Of a DNA stretch of 64,000 nt, positions 12,299 to 24,791 are shown piece after piece; position 1 is the stretch's first letter, and every line of letters starts with the position of its first letter. Location: positions 27,652,382-27,716,381 of the forward strand of contig NC_092799.1 in assembly GCF_918797505.1 (NCBI RefSeq), given 5' to 3'. The translations under genes and the position numbers were made by a program. Source of the DNA: Bemisia tabaci (Eukaryota > Arthropoda > Insecta > Hemiptera > Aleyrodidae). The notes below the pieces were generated by a model that searched no databases, was not told the DNA's origin, and saw nothing but the letters and a program-made list of their open reading frames with translations.

Positions 12299-12780
12299 GC
12301 ACAGTGTGTCAAAACCCCAATCTAGCTGCTCAAAACCTCTTAACGTCTCTAAATTTGGTCGGATAACCACCAAATTTCGCACAGGCATTAGTGTAAGCTT
12401 GAAGAGGGTTCACCTAAAATTTCAAAACTTGGTCATCAAAAGTTTCAAAATATCAGCCATCTAAAAATCCTGTTTAACTCATGTAAAAATCGTAAAATTT
12501 CAACTAATTTTTAGGCGCCATATGTAACCTGATGAATCCCAAAAAGTAGTTAAATTGCGTTTTTAGATCCAAAATAAGTCCTGGAGGATGTCTTGGGCTT
12601 ATGCATTCCACTTCTAAATGGCGAATTTCTCAGTTGGTCATCCAAAGAAATATGAATTCCATATTATTAAAATGATACGTTTCGGCAACTATGACAAGCC
12701 AAAGATAATATTTTCAAAATTTTTGCCTGGAAAGGAAAATTTGGGCAAAGTCGTAATGAAAGAAAATAAAATTTTAAAAA
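12299..12780. other. No gene recognised
   Basis: AT-rich sequence between the dispersed element and the tRNA-like segment. Small ORFs at 12255-12464 and 12618-12881 show nothing recognisable. Confidence 0.4.
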
Positions 12781-12787
12781 ATTGGTC

Positions 12788-12862
12788 TGTTTGGGATTTG
12801 AACCCCGGACTTGCAGGTAATAAATTAATAATGTTAGCAGCTAACAAATGCGCCACGACTCG
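12788..12862 (-). repeat. tRNA-like (SINE-type) promoter segment
   Basis: On the minus strand, an A-box-like GTGGCGCATTTGTTAGC (about 12841-12857) is followed about 45 bases later by GGGGTTCAAATCCC (about 12791-12804), a good B-box/T-loop sequence. The spacing is tRNA-like, but the flanks do not pair as an acceptor stem, so this is not a functional tRNA gene. It is best read as a tRNA pseudogene or the head of a tRNA-derived SINE. Confidence 0.4.
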
Positions 12863-13838
12863 ATCTTATCATTCGCGGTGAAAAGCCTCATGATAAGGAT
12901 CACTCGAATCAGGGGACCGAGCACGCGTAGTGAGATGCTGCCTCCGTCTCAATTCACCTGTGACAGCCTGTAGGGGGAGATCGCATAACGCCGCCCGCAT
13001 TTTTTTGTACTAGGAATCGCCGAACAAAATGTGCTCTTATTCTCAAGGTTGCGGAAGGTAGCAGTAAAACTAAAGATATTTCAAATCTAGATAGTTTACT
13101 GAACACTCTCATATAAGTTTCATGGTGTTCCGTGTAGTTCCGCGCTTTTGCGGCTCTATTAAAGCCAGGAAAAGTAAACGGTCTTGGGCACTGTTTTCAA
13201 TGAGCAATTATAATACTTAAATAATGCTTTTGGAGAAATCAACGGTCATATTTCCTTTCTCTGGCCTTTGGAATATCGTTTCATCCAGAAATGACCCTTT
13301 TTTGCCACGAAGTACTCTAAAAAAAAGCAATACAGTGGCACCACTCTTGATGGCGAGATTGAGGCAGGACGTTTACCGGCTGCAATCCCTATCATTTTAG
13401 CGACGACAATATTTATTTTTGTGATAACCATGATAGATACGTAACCAGTGGGTGCCTGTGGGCCCACTCTGACCATAAATAACACCATTTGTTGACTTGA
13501 TATAAGGGGGGTTTTGAGCAGCTAAATTGGGGGTTTGACACACTGTGCAGCGTGGCCATAGTGGGAGGTTTCTCATTCCTTGTCATGGCGTAAGCCACTC
13601 GGTTATGTGCGTGCCTTGTGTTATAGAATAAGAGCAATTTTATTCGTAACTCATTTTGATTCATTTACTCATCACTCTCATATCTATACCATTGAAATTC
13701 CGCCAAGACTTGCCACTATCACATCATATTGTTTTTTTCGTTATTATCTTTCGCGACAGTGCTTCCCCAGGCAAGAGAAATAAAAAATCTCCAAACGGCT
13801 CATGTTACCCTCGAGGCTCTTGTTAGACGCACTGACGG

Positions 13839-15333
13839 TATCAATCGCCGGAATAGAATTAAAAACTTGGAAAAAATAAAAGCCAAAAAACACCATTCGA
13901 AAACAACGGTTCGCTAATTATCTCCACAGCGCTCCACACGAGTTATGGAACTCGCCTCTATGCGCGGTAGCCGACGTATTGCTGTAGGTTGAGATCGGCG
14001 GCATGTTAGCCCCTTCATTGCACCGGAATACAACCCTACCTACAGCGTGGCCATAGTGGGGTTTTTCTCATTCCTTGTCATGGCGTGAGCCACTCGGTTA
14101 TGTGCGTGCCTTGTGTTATAGAATAAAAGCAATTTTATTCGTAACTCATTTTGTTTCATTTACTCATCACTCTTATATCTATACCATTGAAATTCCGCCA
14201 AGACACGCCACTATCACATCATGTTGTTGTTTTCGTTGTTTACATTCGCGACAGTGCTGCCACAGGCAAGAAAAATAAAAAAGAATTTATGAAAATGTAT
14301 CTAGATGCATTGTTTTTAAAGCTCAAGGCAAAGACGATAAGCGGATTGAGATGGAATTATTAATGTCAGAAATCTTTCATCGAGTGATAAAATTCAGCAT
14401 CGTAGAATATGCCCAAAAAATTTCTACAGATTTAAACATGAAAAGGAAAAGATTTAAATTTTGAATATGAAAATTATTTTATTTCATCGACTAGCAATGA
14501 TGGCGTTTAGTAGAAGCATTTTTGACATAATTAAAGGCAAACATGAGAAATGTGTAGAATATTTCTTAAATTACATATAATAGAATATCAATCGCCGGAA
14601 TAGAATTAAAAACTTGGAAAAAATAAAAGCCAAAAAACACCATTCGAAAACAACGGTTCGCTAATTATCTCCACAGCGCTCCACACGAGTTATGGAACTC
14701 GCCTCTATGCGCGGTAGCCGACGTATTGCTGTAGGTTGAGATCGGCGGCATGTTAGCCCCTTCATTGCACCGGAATACAACCCTACCTACAGCGTGGCCA
14801 TAGTGGGGTTTTTCTCATTCCTTGTCATGGCGTGAGCCACTCGGTTATGTGCGTGCCTTGTGTTATAGAATAAAAGCAATTTTATTCGTAACTCATTTTG
14901 TTTCATTTACTCATCACTCTTATATCTATACCATTGAAATTCTGCCAAGACACGCCACTATCACATCATGTTGTTGTTTTCGTTGTTTACATTCGCGACA
15001 GTGCTGCCACAGGCAAGAAAAATAAAAAAGAATTTATGAAAATGTATCTAGATGCATTGTTTTTAAAGCTCAAGGCAAAGACGATAAGCGGATTGAGATG
15101 GAATTATTAATGTCAGAAATCTTTCATCGAGTGATAAAATTCAGCATCGTAGATTATGCCCAAAAAATTTCTACAGATTTAAACATGAAAAGGAAAAGAT
15201 TTAAATTTTGAATATGAAAATTATTTTATTTCATCGACTAGCAATGATGGCGTTTAGTAGAAGCATTTTTGACATAATTAAAGACAAACATGAGAAATGT
15301 GTAGAATATTTCTTAAATTACATATAATAGAAT
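13839..15333. repeat. 747-bp tandem duplication (two copies)
   Basis: The segment starting TCAATCGCCGGAATAG at 13841 restarts at 14588, and the sequence stays nearly identical for 747 bases. Each copy includes the ~116-bp dispersed element (13931-14046 and 14678-14793), a stretch also found once upstream at about 13555-13790, and the first part of the 350-bp repeat that follows. Differences are few (for example T/C near 14942), so the duplication is recent. Small ORFs inside (14075-14278, 14822-15025) are copies of the same sequence without a recognisable domain. Confidence 0.9.
13931..14046. repeat. ~116-bp dispersed element, copy 2
   Basis: Near-identical to 12183-12298, including the GCTGTAGGT/ACCTACAGC inverted repeat. 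Copy 3 lies at 14678-14793 in the second unit of the 747-bp duplication. Confidence 0.7.
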
Positions 15334-16831
15334 ACAATTTGCATTTTAACACGCCATTAAGTAGAAAAAAAAAATAAACTCACATGTTTCTTCAATACAC
15401 GTAACAACGCGTTGGCAACAGCTACACTGAACGATAACCGGATTGAAAAGGAATTATTACTGTCAGAAATCTTTCAATGAGTGATAAAATACAGCATCGT
15501 AGATTATGCCAAAAAAAATGTCTACATATTTAAACATGAAAAGGATAGAATTTAAAGTTTGAATATGAAAATTCTTTTATTTCATTCACTAGCAATAACG
15601 GCGTTCAGTAAAAGCATTTTTGACATAATTAAAGACAAACATGAGAAATGTGTAGAATATTTCTTAAATTACATATAATAGAATACAATTTGCATTTTAA
15701 CACGCCATTAAGTAGAAAAAACAAATAAACTCACATGTTTCTTCAATACAGGTAACAACGCGTTAGCAACAGCTACACTGGATGATAACCGGATTGAAAA
15801 GAAATTATTAGTGTCAGAAATCTTTTATTGAGTGATAAAATACAGCATCGTAGAATATGCCAAAAAAAATGTCTAAAAATTTAAACATGAAAAGATAGGA
15901 TTTAAATTTTGAATATGAAAATTCTTTTATTTCATTTAATAGCAATGACGGCGTTCAGTAAAAGTATTCTTGACATAAATAAAGGCAAACATGAGAAATG
16001 TGTAGAATATCTCTTAAATTACATATAATATCAATACAATTTGCATTTTAAGACGCCATTCAGTACAGAAAGCAAAAAATTCACTTGTTTCTTCAATACA
16101 GGTAACAACGCGTTAGCAACAGCTACACTGGATAATAACCGGGTTGAAAAGAAATTATTAGTGTCAGAAATCTTTCATTGAGTGATAAAATACAGCATCG
16201 TAGAATGTGTCAAAAAAAATGTCTACAAATTTAAACATGAAAAGATAGGATTTAAATTTTGAATATGAAAATTCTTTTATTCCATTTACTAGCAATGACG
16301 GCGTTCAGCAAAAGTATTCTTGACAAAAATAAAGGCAAACATGAGAAATGTGTAGAATATCTCTTAAATTACATATAATATCAATACAATTTGCATTTTA
16401 ACACGCCATTAAGTACAGAAAGCAAAAAATTCACATGTTTCTTCAATATAGGTAACAACGCGTTAGCAACAGCTACACCGGATAAGAATCGGATGGAAAA
16501 GAAATCATTAGTGTCAGAAATCTTTCATTGAGTGATAAAATACAGCATCGTAGAATATGCAAAAATAAATGTCTACAGATCTAAACATGAAAAGGATAGG
16601 ATTCAAAGTTTGAATATGAAAATTCATTGATTTCATTCACTAACAATGACGACGTTCAGTAAAAGTATTCTTGACATAAATAAAGGCAAACATGAGAAAT
16701 GTGTAGGATATCTCTTAAATTACATATAATATCAATAAAATTTGCATTTTAACACGCCATCAAGTACAGAAAACAAAAAACTCACATGTTTCTTCAATAC
16801 TGGTAACAACGCGTTGGCAACAATGAGTAAT
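15081..16831. repeat. 350-bp tandem repeat array, about five units
   Basis: GTAACAACGCGTTRGCAACA recurs at about 15401, 15752, 16102, 16452 and 16803, giving a period of 350 bases. Each unit holds GTGTCAGAAATCTTTCATTG, GAATATGAAAATTCTTTTAT and CATGAGAAATGTGTAGAATAT blocks. Partial related units lie in the 747-bp duplication (from about 14334 and 15081). The array stops within ten bases of the stop codon of the next ORF. AT-rich, non-coding. Confidence 0.9.
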
Positions 16832-16838
16832 CACTTCA

Positions 16839-17369
16839 CTACCATTTAGGATCGAACAAGTCAACTCTGGTACCAGATACGTGGCTTAAATGTTCATAGT
16901 TTATGAGCCAATCTCTCGCTGAAATAACGTTCTTTAACGTACAAGTAATGTCAGACTGGTTGTTTATTGTATGATGCAGGCACTTGAGCGGGGGGCCAGT
17001 CAAATCTTTGAGCGAAGGACATCCCATATCTTCCAAGTTGATAACGGAAGTGCCGGTGAGCTGTGACAGTAACTTGGTGATTTCTGTTCCCTTGGCATAG
17101 ATCGTTGAGGCTTTGTCCGTAAAATTCAATAGGCTCATTTTCCAATCTCCGTATTCTACTTCTCCGTCTTCCCATTTCAAACCGTGCACAAACTGTGTTA
17201 CATGATGGGCATCCCTTCTTCGCGCACGGTTTAACTCTGTAAAGTCAAATGGTGATTTCACTACCCAATGGTAAATACCCTTACCGTCAACGGTGGCTAT
17301 ACTGCACTCTTTTACAATTATATTATTTGCGTTGGCTCTAAATCCGTGTAGACTTATGACGCAACGCAT
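16839..17369 (-). CDS. Unrecognised 176-aa protein, intact ORF
   Basis: Minus-strand ORF with an ATG at 17369 and no internal disruption. The sequence has protein-like composition and segments such as MRCVISLHGFRANANNIIVK, HWVVKSPFDF, YAKGTEITKLL and INLEDMGCPSL. I recall broadly similar 'V.D..GF....N..IVKE' proteins of unknown function in arthropod genomes, some with an RNase H/exonuclease-like look, but I cannot confirm a family, and I see no complete catalytic set. No signal peptide or membrane segment. Its 3' end abuts the 350-bp tandem array, so the gene or its flank may travel with repeats. It could be a transposon-associated gene or one exon of a longer gene; no clear acceptor lies just upstream of the ATG. 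Confidence 0.5.
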   Translation of the reverse strand: MRCVISLHGFRANANNIIVKECSIATVDGKGIYHWVVKSPFDFTELNRARRRDAHHVTQFVHGLKWEDGEVEYGDWKMSLLNFTDKASTIYAKGTEITKLLSQLTGTSVINLEDMGCPSLKDLTGPPLKCLHHTINNQSDITCTLKNVISARDWLINYEHLSHVSGTRVDLFDPKW

Positions 17370-20308
17370 TTTGAATCTTAATAAAACTGCGCGGGATCTT
17401 CTATAAAGACAAAAGACGTGTACCTAATCGTGTTTCACTAAGCACTGGTGGTAACTCACGTTCCGCGGCAACGGCAACGATGGGGGAGGAGACTAATTTG
17501 AGCTTCACCAATCGTGTCGTGTTTTTTGTCACGGCACAGTGTTGAGTGGGGCGAGGAAGGAACTTGATTAAATTCCACCCAATTGCGATCAACGCGGGTC
17601 GTTAGGCTGCACGTGAAGAGGTAGTGTTGTCGAGAACAGTGCAGGAGGGATATGGAAGAGGTTGAATCAAGTATGCCTCCTTCGGCCGCAATATCGTTAC
17701 AATGCGGGGAGTAGAATTGAAAGCATTTATAATGCATTGCCGCACAATGAGGTTTTTCCCTGACAAACCGAACGTACTTATGATTCCAAAAGAATAGGTC
17801 GAATAGCTAAAGTTTTTTCGATTATCTTTAGAGTTACATTAAAGGATTGCTAATCTTTTCTCAGTCTTTGGCGGTGTCTTCGCAGGGTTTGCTGGTCTAA
17901 AATTTCCCTAAAAATTCAATTTCTCCTGTTTTGAAAGTTAAGAGTTAAACTTTTTTCAAATAGGTACGTCGAGAAGGACATCAATTGTCGCGTATCGACT
18001 TGCTCGTCCTTGCTAAGGCTCTAAAGAAATTTACTAATCGACTTTCCCCGATACTTGATTAATTTCAGAAGGATAATTCTAACATTCCGAGGAGGTTCAA
18101 AAAATTTTAAAGAGTATCGAATCATTACATTTAGCTTCAAAACAGTCTTCTTGGAAATTCTCTACGTTATTTCAACAGGTAAAGAATATTGATATAAAAT
18201 CATATACCTACCATTTGATGTGGAGGAACGTCTCATTCAATTAACTGCGTTAGCCCAGTTGAATTTTTCCCGAACGCGTACAAAGTCCAAATTTGGTGTG
18301 TCCAATCTTTGTTCGAAGGTCTAAACTCCATATATTGTTTCGTTGTAACCGCTTCAGTTCCAAGAGCTTGGAGTCTTCATAAAAGCCAAAATTCGATGCG
18401 CGAAATTCGGGAAGGGTAAAGATGCTGCCAAGGACATTTCCAATATGGAAGCAAACGGCCCTCGGTTCGTACACAGTATGTTCCTTGCAATCCAGTATGG
18501 GATTAATCTCAGATTTAGGGATCTATCCATCAGACCCCCAGTACCTGAATTACAACCTCAGTTATGGCGACTGGTCAGTGAATATCAAGTGTTGTCAGAA
18601 GATTTCTACATGGATATGAGTACTCTATTAAGCGCTCAGCCGATAGGCGGCGCTTTTTGATTTCGACCTGCCACTAGAGCTCTAGTATACTTGTGCGCTC
18701 AAGCGATCAAATGGCGCACCAACTCATCGATGCACGAAACGCCATTTTTACTTTTTCTTTTTTTGATTACCTCATTATGCCTCTGTGAATACGATTAAAT
18801 GCAAATTAGTGTAAGAAATAAATAACAGTCCTAAAACTCTCTTTGCTATGCGGTTTATAGTTATCCTATAATTACTTCTGAAAGTTCAAGATTCGCGTTC
18901 TGTTTTCCGAAATAGTGTATCCTTGATCATAGAATATCTGTTATTCTCAAAGCGATGTCGTCATCACATCCCTGTCAGTTCACAACTTCTAATTATTGAG
19001 TTTAACTAGGTGTCAAAAAATCTGAGATATCTGAAGTAGCAGAAAATTGTATACTTTCAAAGTCTAGGATTTTTTGCGGCACCGACAGTTTCATAAATCT
19101 TCCTTATAACACTCTACTCTGAAACCACTACATTCTACCTCTCACATTGCTCCATAACAAAGGTATGTGTTAGCCTCTTATTTGTACTAAAAATTCTAGG
19201 TTTCATGACTCATTTACTCATTCACTCTCTGGTGAATTTGGTTCCGTCAGATTCATTGCAAGACACCTTATGTGTTATCTCCGCAGACCTAACACAGGCA
19301 TTTGAACGCTCAATGAGAGCAAAATTTCAACTGGCCTGTTGTCTACTTTTCAGTAAAGAAGGTAAATAACCTTCCTTAAGGACTCGCTTTGAGACGATAA
19401 AACAAGGTTTCTCCATTACTTACCGTAAGACGATAATAAGTGATCCACCAGACTATGTAGGAGATGAGGTTGAAAGTTACATCACCTCCATGTGTGAGGA
19501 AGTTTTCTTACCTACAACCTGATTTTATGACTTACAATAACAAAAGATACTGCTTTCGCCTGGCATTTTTTCATGCGTCGCATCGTCTAATAAACGGGGG
19601 CCTACATTTACTTGATTCCATGAATAGGTAAAATAGCTCAGAGAGAATTTCGTCGAATCATCACTACGGCCATCTCTCATCCAGTTGGAGAACTTTTACT
19701 TACCTTTGATTAAGAAATTCATGAACCATAGAGTTTTTGGAAATTGAGTACACAATATTATTGTGAAAGATTTTTGAGGTTGAGTCTTTGTTTACATTCT
19801 CAAAGTATCAAAAGTTCTACAGTTTCATCGTGTTTCCTCCTAACTTTATCAGCTTATGAGCAATGACTCCTAATTTACTCAACTCCTCAGCAGGCCAAAA
19901 CTCTATACCTCTACAGATACATATGAAAATCATGCGTTTCAACGAAACCTACGAGTCCTGCTTATCATCACTCAGGAACCACCGATCTTTTCTGCAGGTG
20001 TCATGGACCATTCATGACAAATACTGTTGCAACCACCCTTATCCTAGGTACATATCTATGCATAGTAATTCTAGTGATCAGCTCCATACTCACAATGTAA
20101 TTTCTGTAAAATACAGTTGGACGGTGAAATTACCAGACCCCGTATCTCGGTTTGCGACGTTGTAGACTTCCTTTCATACTTTCATCTTTACACGGAAAAC
20201 CAACCAACATCAATTTATAAAAACTTCTGCAATTTTTCTTCTCTGTGCAAAGAAAACTCTGTGAAAACCAAGGAGGAAAAATGATTTGTTCTCTGTCAAA
20301 AGAATAAA
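17370..20308. other. No gene recognised
   Basis: ORFs here (17401-17592, 17456-17737, 18250-18474, 18422-18660, 19863-20165) lack domains and overlap each other in several frames. Around 19205-19280 a segment (TCATTCACTCTCTGGTGAATTT...) recurs at about 40145-40215, so part of this is a dispersed repeat. Confidence 0.4.
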
Positions 20309-20515
20309 ATGGGAGCGGAGATTTTTAAGCACCGCAAACGAGATACATGGTCTGCTAGTTTCACTGTTGACTTGTTACGATATACCTATACCTACAATAT
20401 CCCTACAGATTACATTGAAGATTTTACTGTCCCTGTAAGAGTGACTGATTCGAATGTTATCACAGTAGAGGGTTTCAGATATTTGGGCCAGCATGGTTTA
20501 TTAATTACACAGAAC
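20309..20515 (+). CDS. Possible first exon of an unrecognised gene
   Basis: An ATG-initiated 69-codon stretch ends exactly at a good donor (AGAAC|GTAAGTT, GT at 20516-20517) in phase 0. The last part (TVPVRVTDSNVITVEGFRYL) is protein-like. No following exon with a matching domain was found downstream, and no domain is recognised. This is a weak call. Confidence 0.2.
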
Positions 20516-23500
20516 GTAAGTTACCTTCATAATTTAAGGCGTAGAGGCAACTTCTGCCTTTGGTTGGCCAGAAATTTCTGTAAACGCATTTAAATTCCTA
20601 AAATTTATGAGAAATTCCGAATCTACTAAATGAAAGCAAGGATTTCAGGAGAACATGATTAACAATTTGCTGTCAGAAGGAAAACTGCGAAAGGAAAGTG
20701 GGAAAGATTTTTCACTAAGGCTCAACATAATATGAGGAGGAAAAAATGAATGTAATTTCCGTTTACCCTGGTTATAATTCTGGTATTGTAAGAATTCTCT
20801 TTCTCTATTTACGTAATTACGTATTAGATTATTGTATTGTATGAAATCCTGTTATCACGAAGACAGAGTATCATAGAGCATAAACAATAAACATAAGAAA
20901 GGTTGTGTCTGATCATGAGTCATTAGAAGGTTTTAGCGTAGTGTGCTGCAACCTAGCGGACACATGGTGCCTTCGATTCGCGAAAAGTTACCTTCAGTAC
21001 TCACAATCAGTTGCAGTTGATTGATTTCGTTTATTGTCTCATCATTTACCTATTAATATTTATATTTCGTTCATTTATTTACCTATAATATTTTTTACGT
21101 GTCCAATTAGGGCATCATTAAAACAATTAATTTGGCCTCGTTAAGTGATACGTTCATCTTTGATACATTTTCTTCAAATGATCTGAAAAGTTATTTTTTT
21201 GGAGCCGTAATAGTTTTCTCTGTTTTTATGAGAAATCGAGGATTTTTTATGTATTAATATTTCGGTACTTAAGTAATGGATCATTATTTTTCTTATGGAT
21301 CTTGGATTTTTTTTTCGGGGGGGGGGGGGGGGAGGAAGCACAATTTTAGATGTTTTAATTATTGCAAATTTTAACATACTCAGTTAATAGGTAGTAAATT
21401 AAATCTGGGACTCATTAAAATTGCGCTCACCGCTGAGCGCTTCTCTAATACCCACGTATTAGAGCTTTCCCGCTTGTTTGGTATTGACATTTTGTTGATA
21501 CTGTTTGGCTTTGTCTCTAGATACTTGTCTATCTACTGATGAGGTATGTAATTGAATATTGAGTATATCTAAGAAAAACTTCTTGTTTTATTGGAATATA
21601 AAAGTATTTTTAACTTCCAATTAAAAGGATTTTAAATTAAATGAAACAAATGCTAATAACAACAACCTACATTATGAATGAAGATTCAAGAGTACCTACA
21701 AAGCACATGTTAATTGAATTCAAATTTCTCGAAACCAAAAGTCTTCGGAGAGCTTTTTGCATGAATTTTGGAATGAGCTCGATTGCGATGTTAATCTTCA
21801 GAGAATGGGCATCTTTGGCAGTGCGCTATCCTTGATTTAGTGGCTAATTTAAACTGGTGTTTAGTGTGTCAATATCAATGTTTACTGGAAAATCTCATTC
21901 ACATCTGTCAAGGCAAAATAAACTGGACGACCATTTCGATTCATCAGAAAAGACTATCAGAACTTTTTATTCGTGAGTTTCAAAATAGATCCTGGGTGAC
22001 ACCTTACCTGTCTTATTTCTAATAACCTAAAAACTTATCGACGGCTAAAGTGTGGGCGGCTTCGTATGAAAGTCGCAGTGTTCCAAAATTTCCGTTCTAA
22101 TTGCATTTTTTCGAAGACAAGGAACGAGTCAATTTTAAAACTTGAAATTTTTACGAGATGATCGGTTCACAGAAATAATAGATTAACGAGGCTGATTAAC
22201 AACTATATCCGCCAGCAAATCATCCTTTCCCTCAATACAATGATGTCCGTCAGGGTCTCAATTTGTGGGGATGAAGTTGTGTTTCCACTTTCTCCTCTAA
22301 TTTTGCGAGCAGCCGAACTCCTCCGGAGTGGACGTGTCTCTTTTCAGTGTATCATGCTACTGGTGCATAAAGCCTCAATTATTCCATAGACGTGAAATGC
22401 TCTACATTGGAAACCCGGTTTACACATTCACCTGTCAGTCTTGCGTACGTGTCTATTCAAAGAAGCTACGAAGCACTCCGTTATTACCCTTTGTTGAACA
22501 AGTGCAATGAAATCAACTCAATGTCACAACATCCAAGATACTTGTCAGAAGTTGATTGAATCGACTCATTTGCCTGCGTTGAGATAAAATTCTTCAAATA
22601 AAGACCTTTCATATTGACCTCTGCAGAAAGTATGTATCTGTACCACTTTACTTACTTTACTTCATTGGCTTAATAAAATTGAGATGCTAACTAATGCAGG
22701 CTATCCTTCATGATAAACTCTCTACTCATTGGCTAAAATTTGCAGTTCCTGGAGACGCAAACTTGCCGTCACTGCTTACCACATGTAGGAGATAATACAG
22801 AGCGGCTGTTCGATATAAAACAACAGTGGCTCTTGACCTTTAGATTATCTGAGTCCTCGCGTGACGAATTTACCCACTATGAAAGTGCGACAGAAAATTA
22901 GCTGTTCCATTTTGCACGGAAATTAGATACAAGAATTAATTCTCTGGCACACCCTGCTAGTGCATAAAAACTCATTAGACGTGGACTTTCGATGACCGGA
23001 GCTGGGAGGTTATTGAAAACTATCAATCGAGACTCAGACAGCCAAAAATTTTAGTCCGGGCGACTAAAATTTTTGGCTTCTACAGCCTCAACATCTTCTG
23101 ACTATATCCTTTGATGAAGCGTAAACTGCTCACATTTCTCAAGATCAGGAATGCCTGCGCTTGGAAGGCATCTCTCGTAAAACAGTAAGCATTGATACCT
23201 ACTTACTTTGTCTATCAGTCTTGATGAGGCAGTGTCCTGCATCCACCATCTTATTACTGCTGATTAAATTGTAGGTTTGCAGAGAGGCTGGCTATTCGTA
23301 GTATAGATGATGGAACACATTATTGCCTTACCTGCAGTGAGTTGGAGTATTTAGTCTGCATTTTATCATCAGCTTGATAGAATTAAAAGAAAGGTATCCA
23401 CGTAGGATAAATAATTCAGCCCTATGTAAAGGAGATGTCACTACTGTAAAACCTTGTAAACTCATGTTTACAGCATAGGTCAACAGTAGGTACAAAAGAG

Positions 23501-24791
23501 ACGGACAATGCAGAATAGTCATAAATCACAAGTGGCTCCTAAGTTGTTGCTCATCTGACTCCTTGCCTAAAAAATTTCCTTCAGAATATCGATTGTTTTA
23601 CTTCATCATTGAAAGAATAAACAATAGAATTCTCCGTTTTACCCTGATAGCGCATTTAAACTCAATCCGTAACAAGTACCGAATCTGCATGACCAGTATT
23701 AGCGGATGCAAGCTCTTGTAAATGAAATTGTATCAAACTGTTTCATTACAGTTCAAAAGATATATGCTATTGCGATTAAAATTTCAGTTGTGGCAACTGT
23801 AATTTTTGCTTGCGAAAGGATTAACTTTTGCTGTTAATTTTTTTGTAATGAAGAGTGAATAACTGGTCACATTTCTCAAGATACATAATGCCATAGCTTT
23901 GAAGAAAGCTCTCATGAAACCAAATATTATTGATAAATACTTACTTTCCCAAACCCTATCTTTATGAGTTTTTTTTTTGTTTTTTTTTTTGTCTTTTCTT
24001 TTTTTCCTTTTTTTTGGAGGGGGGGGGGGTAAAAAACGTTGAGGTGTATGGTATATCACGAAAGAAGAAATTAAGTCGTTATAGTCACGCAAAAATTCTA
24101 CGTTTCGTTCTCACAAACGAAACTCTGGTGGACAGCGTCCAGCTAGGCGACTTTTCTAAAAGGACAAATGGGCTTAGTCCCATTCGATTTGGAACAATTC
24201 ATTGATATTACCCAGTGTTGCAATCACCATCGCAGCTGAGACTGATAGAGAAACCGAGCTATTAGTGATACAAAAACAGAAATGTGTATCCGCGAAACAT
24301 TCGCTGCAAATTCGAATTTTAAGTATCAAAAAGTGAGTTTTAACTCTCTTTCCACCGTAAGAATCTTTGTAGTCTTGAAAATGCAAACTTGTTTTTTTTT
24401 TTTGAAACAGCAAAAACTGCCCTGATGCACCTTGTCCTCTAAGCCCCTCAATTATGCTTTGAAAAAGAGGGGAAATGACAAGAAGGGTGGTGAAATGAAA
24501 ATCCCGCGCTGCGCCACCGATCGTCGGTGCCGCATTATTCAAGATGAAAGCGCCTATGTGTGGCACCGGTTTGCGACATGCCCACAATTACACCTTGAAC
24601 AAATTGAGCTCTGTACCCCCTTTAGTTGACCTGTTAGAATTCGGTTGAACTTAATTCCGGAAACTTTCTTTACTCATGATTTTCAGACTGTAAAACCAGC
24701 CTAGTCATATGAGTGTTTCACCTTATTGTTAATGTTAACAGCAATCCAAGTAGCTTATCCGGAAAGCCGAGCAACGATTCGCAATATAACG
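20516..24791. other. No gene recognised; homopolymer tracts and a short hairpin
   Basis: AT-rich DNA without recognisable coding content. Notable simple features are a G tract at about 21319-21332, a T-rich then G10 tract at about 23970-24029, and a hairpin CTCTAATAC-CCAC-GTATTAGAG at about 21443-21464. ORFs at 23784-24092, 23930-24205 and 24174-24587 are dominated by these tracts or lack a domain. Confidence 0.4.

Noticed and set aside
12788..12862. Functional tRNA gene
   Set aside because: A and B boxes are present but the ends do not form an acceptor stem.
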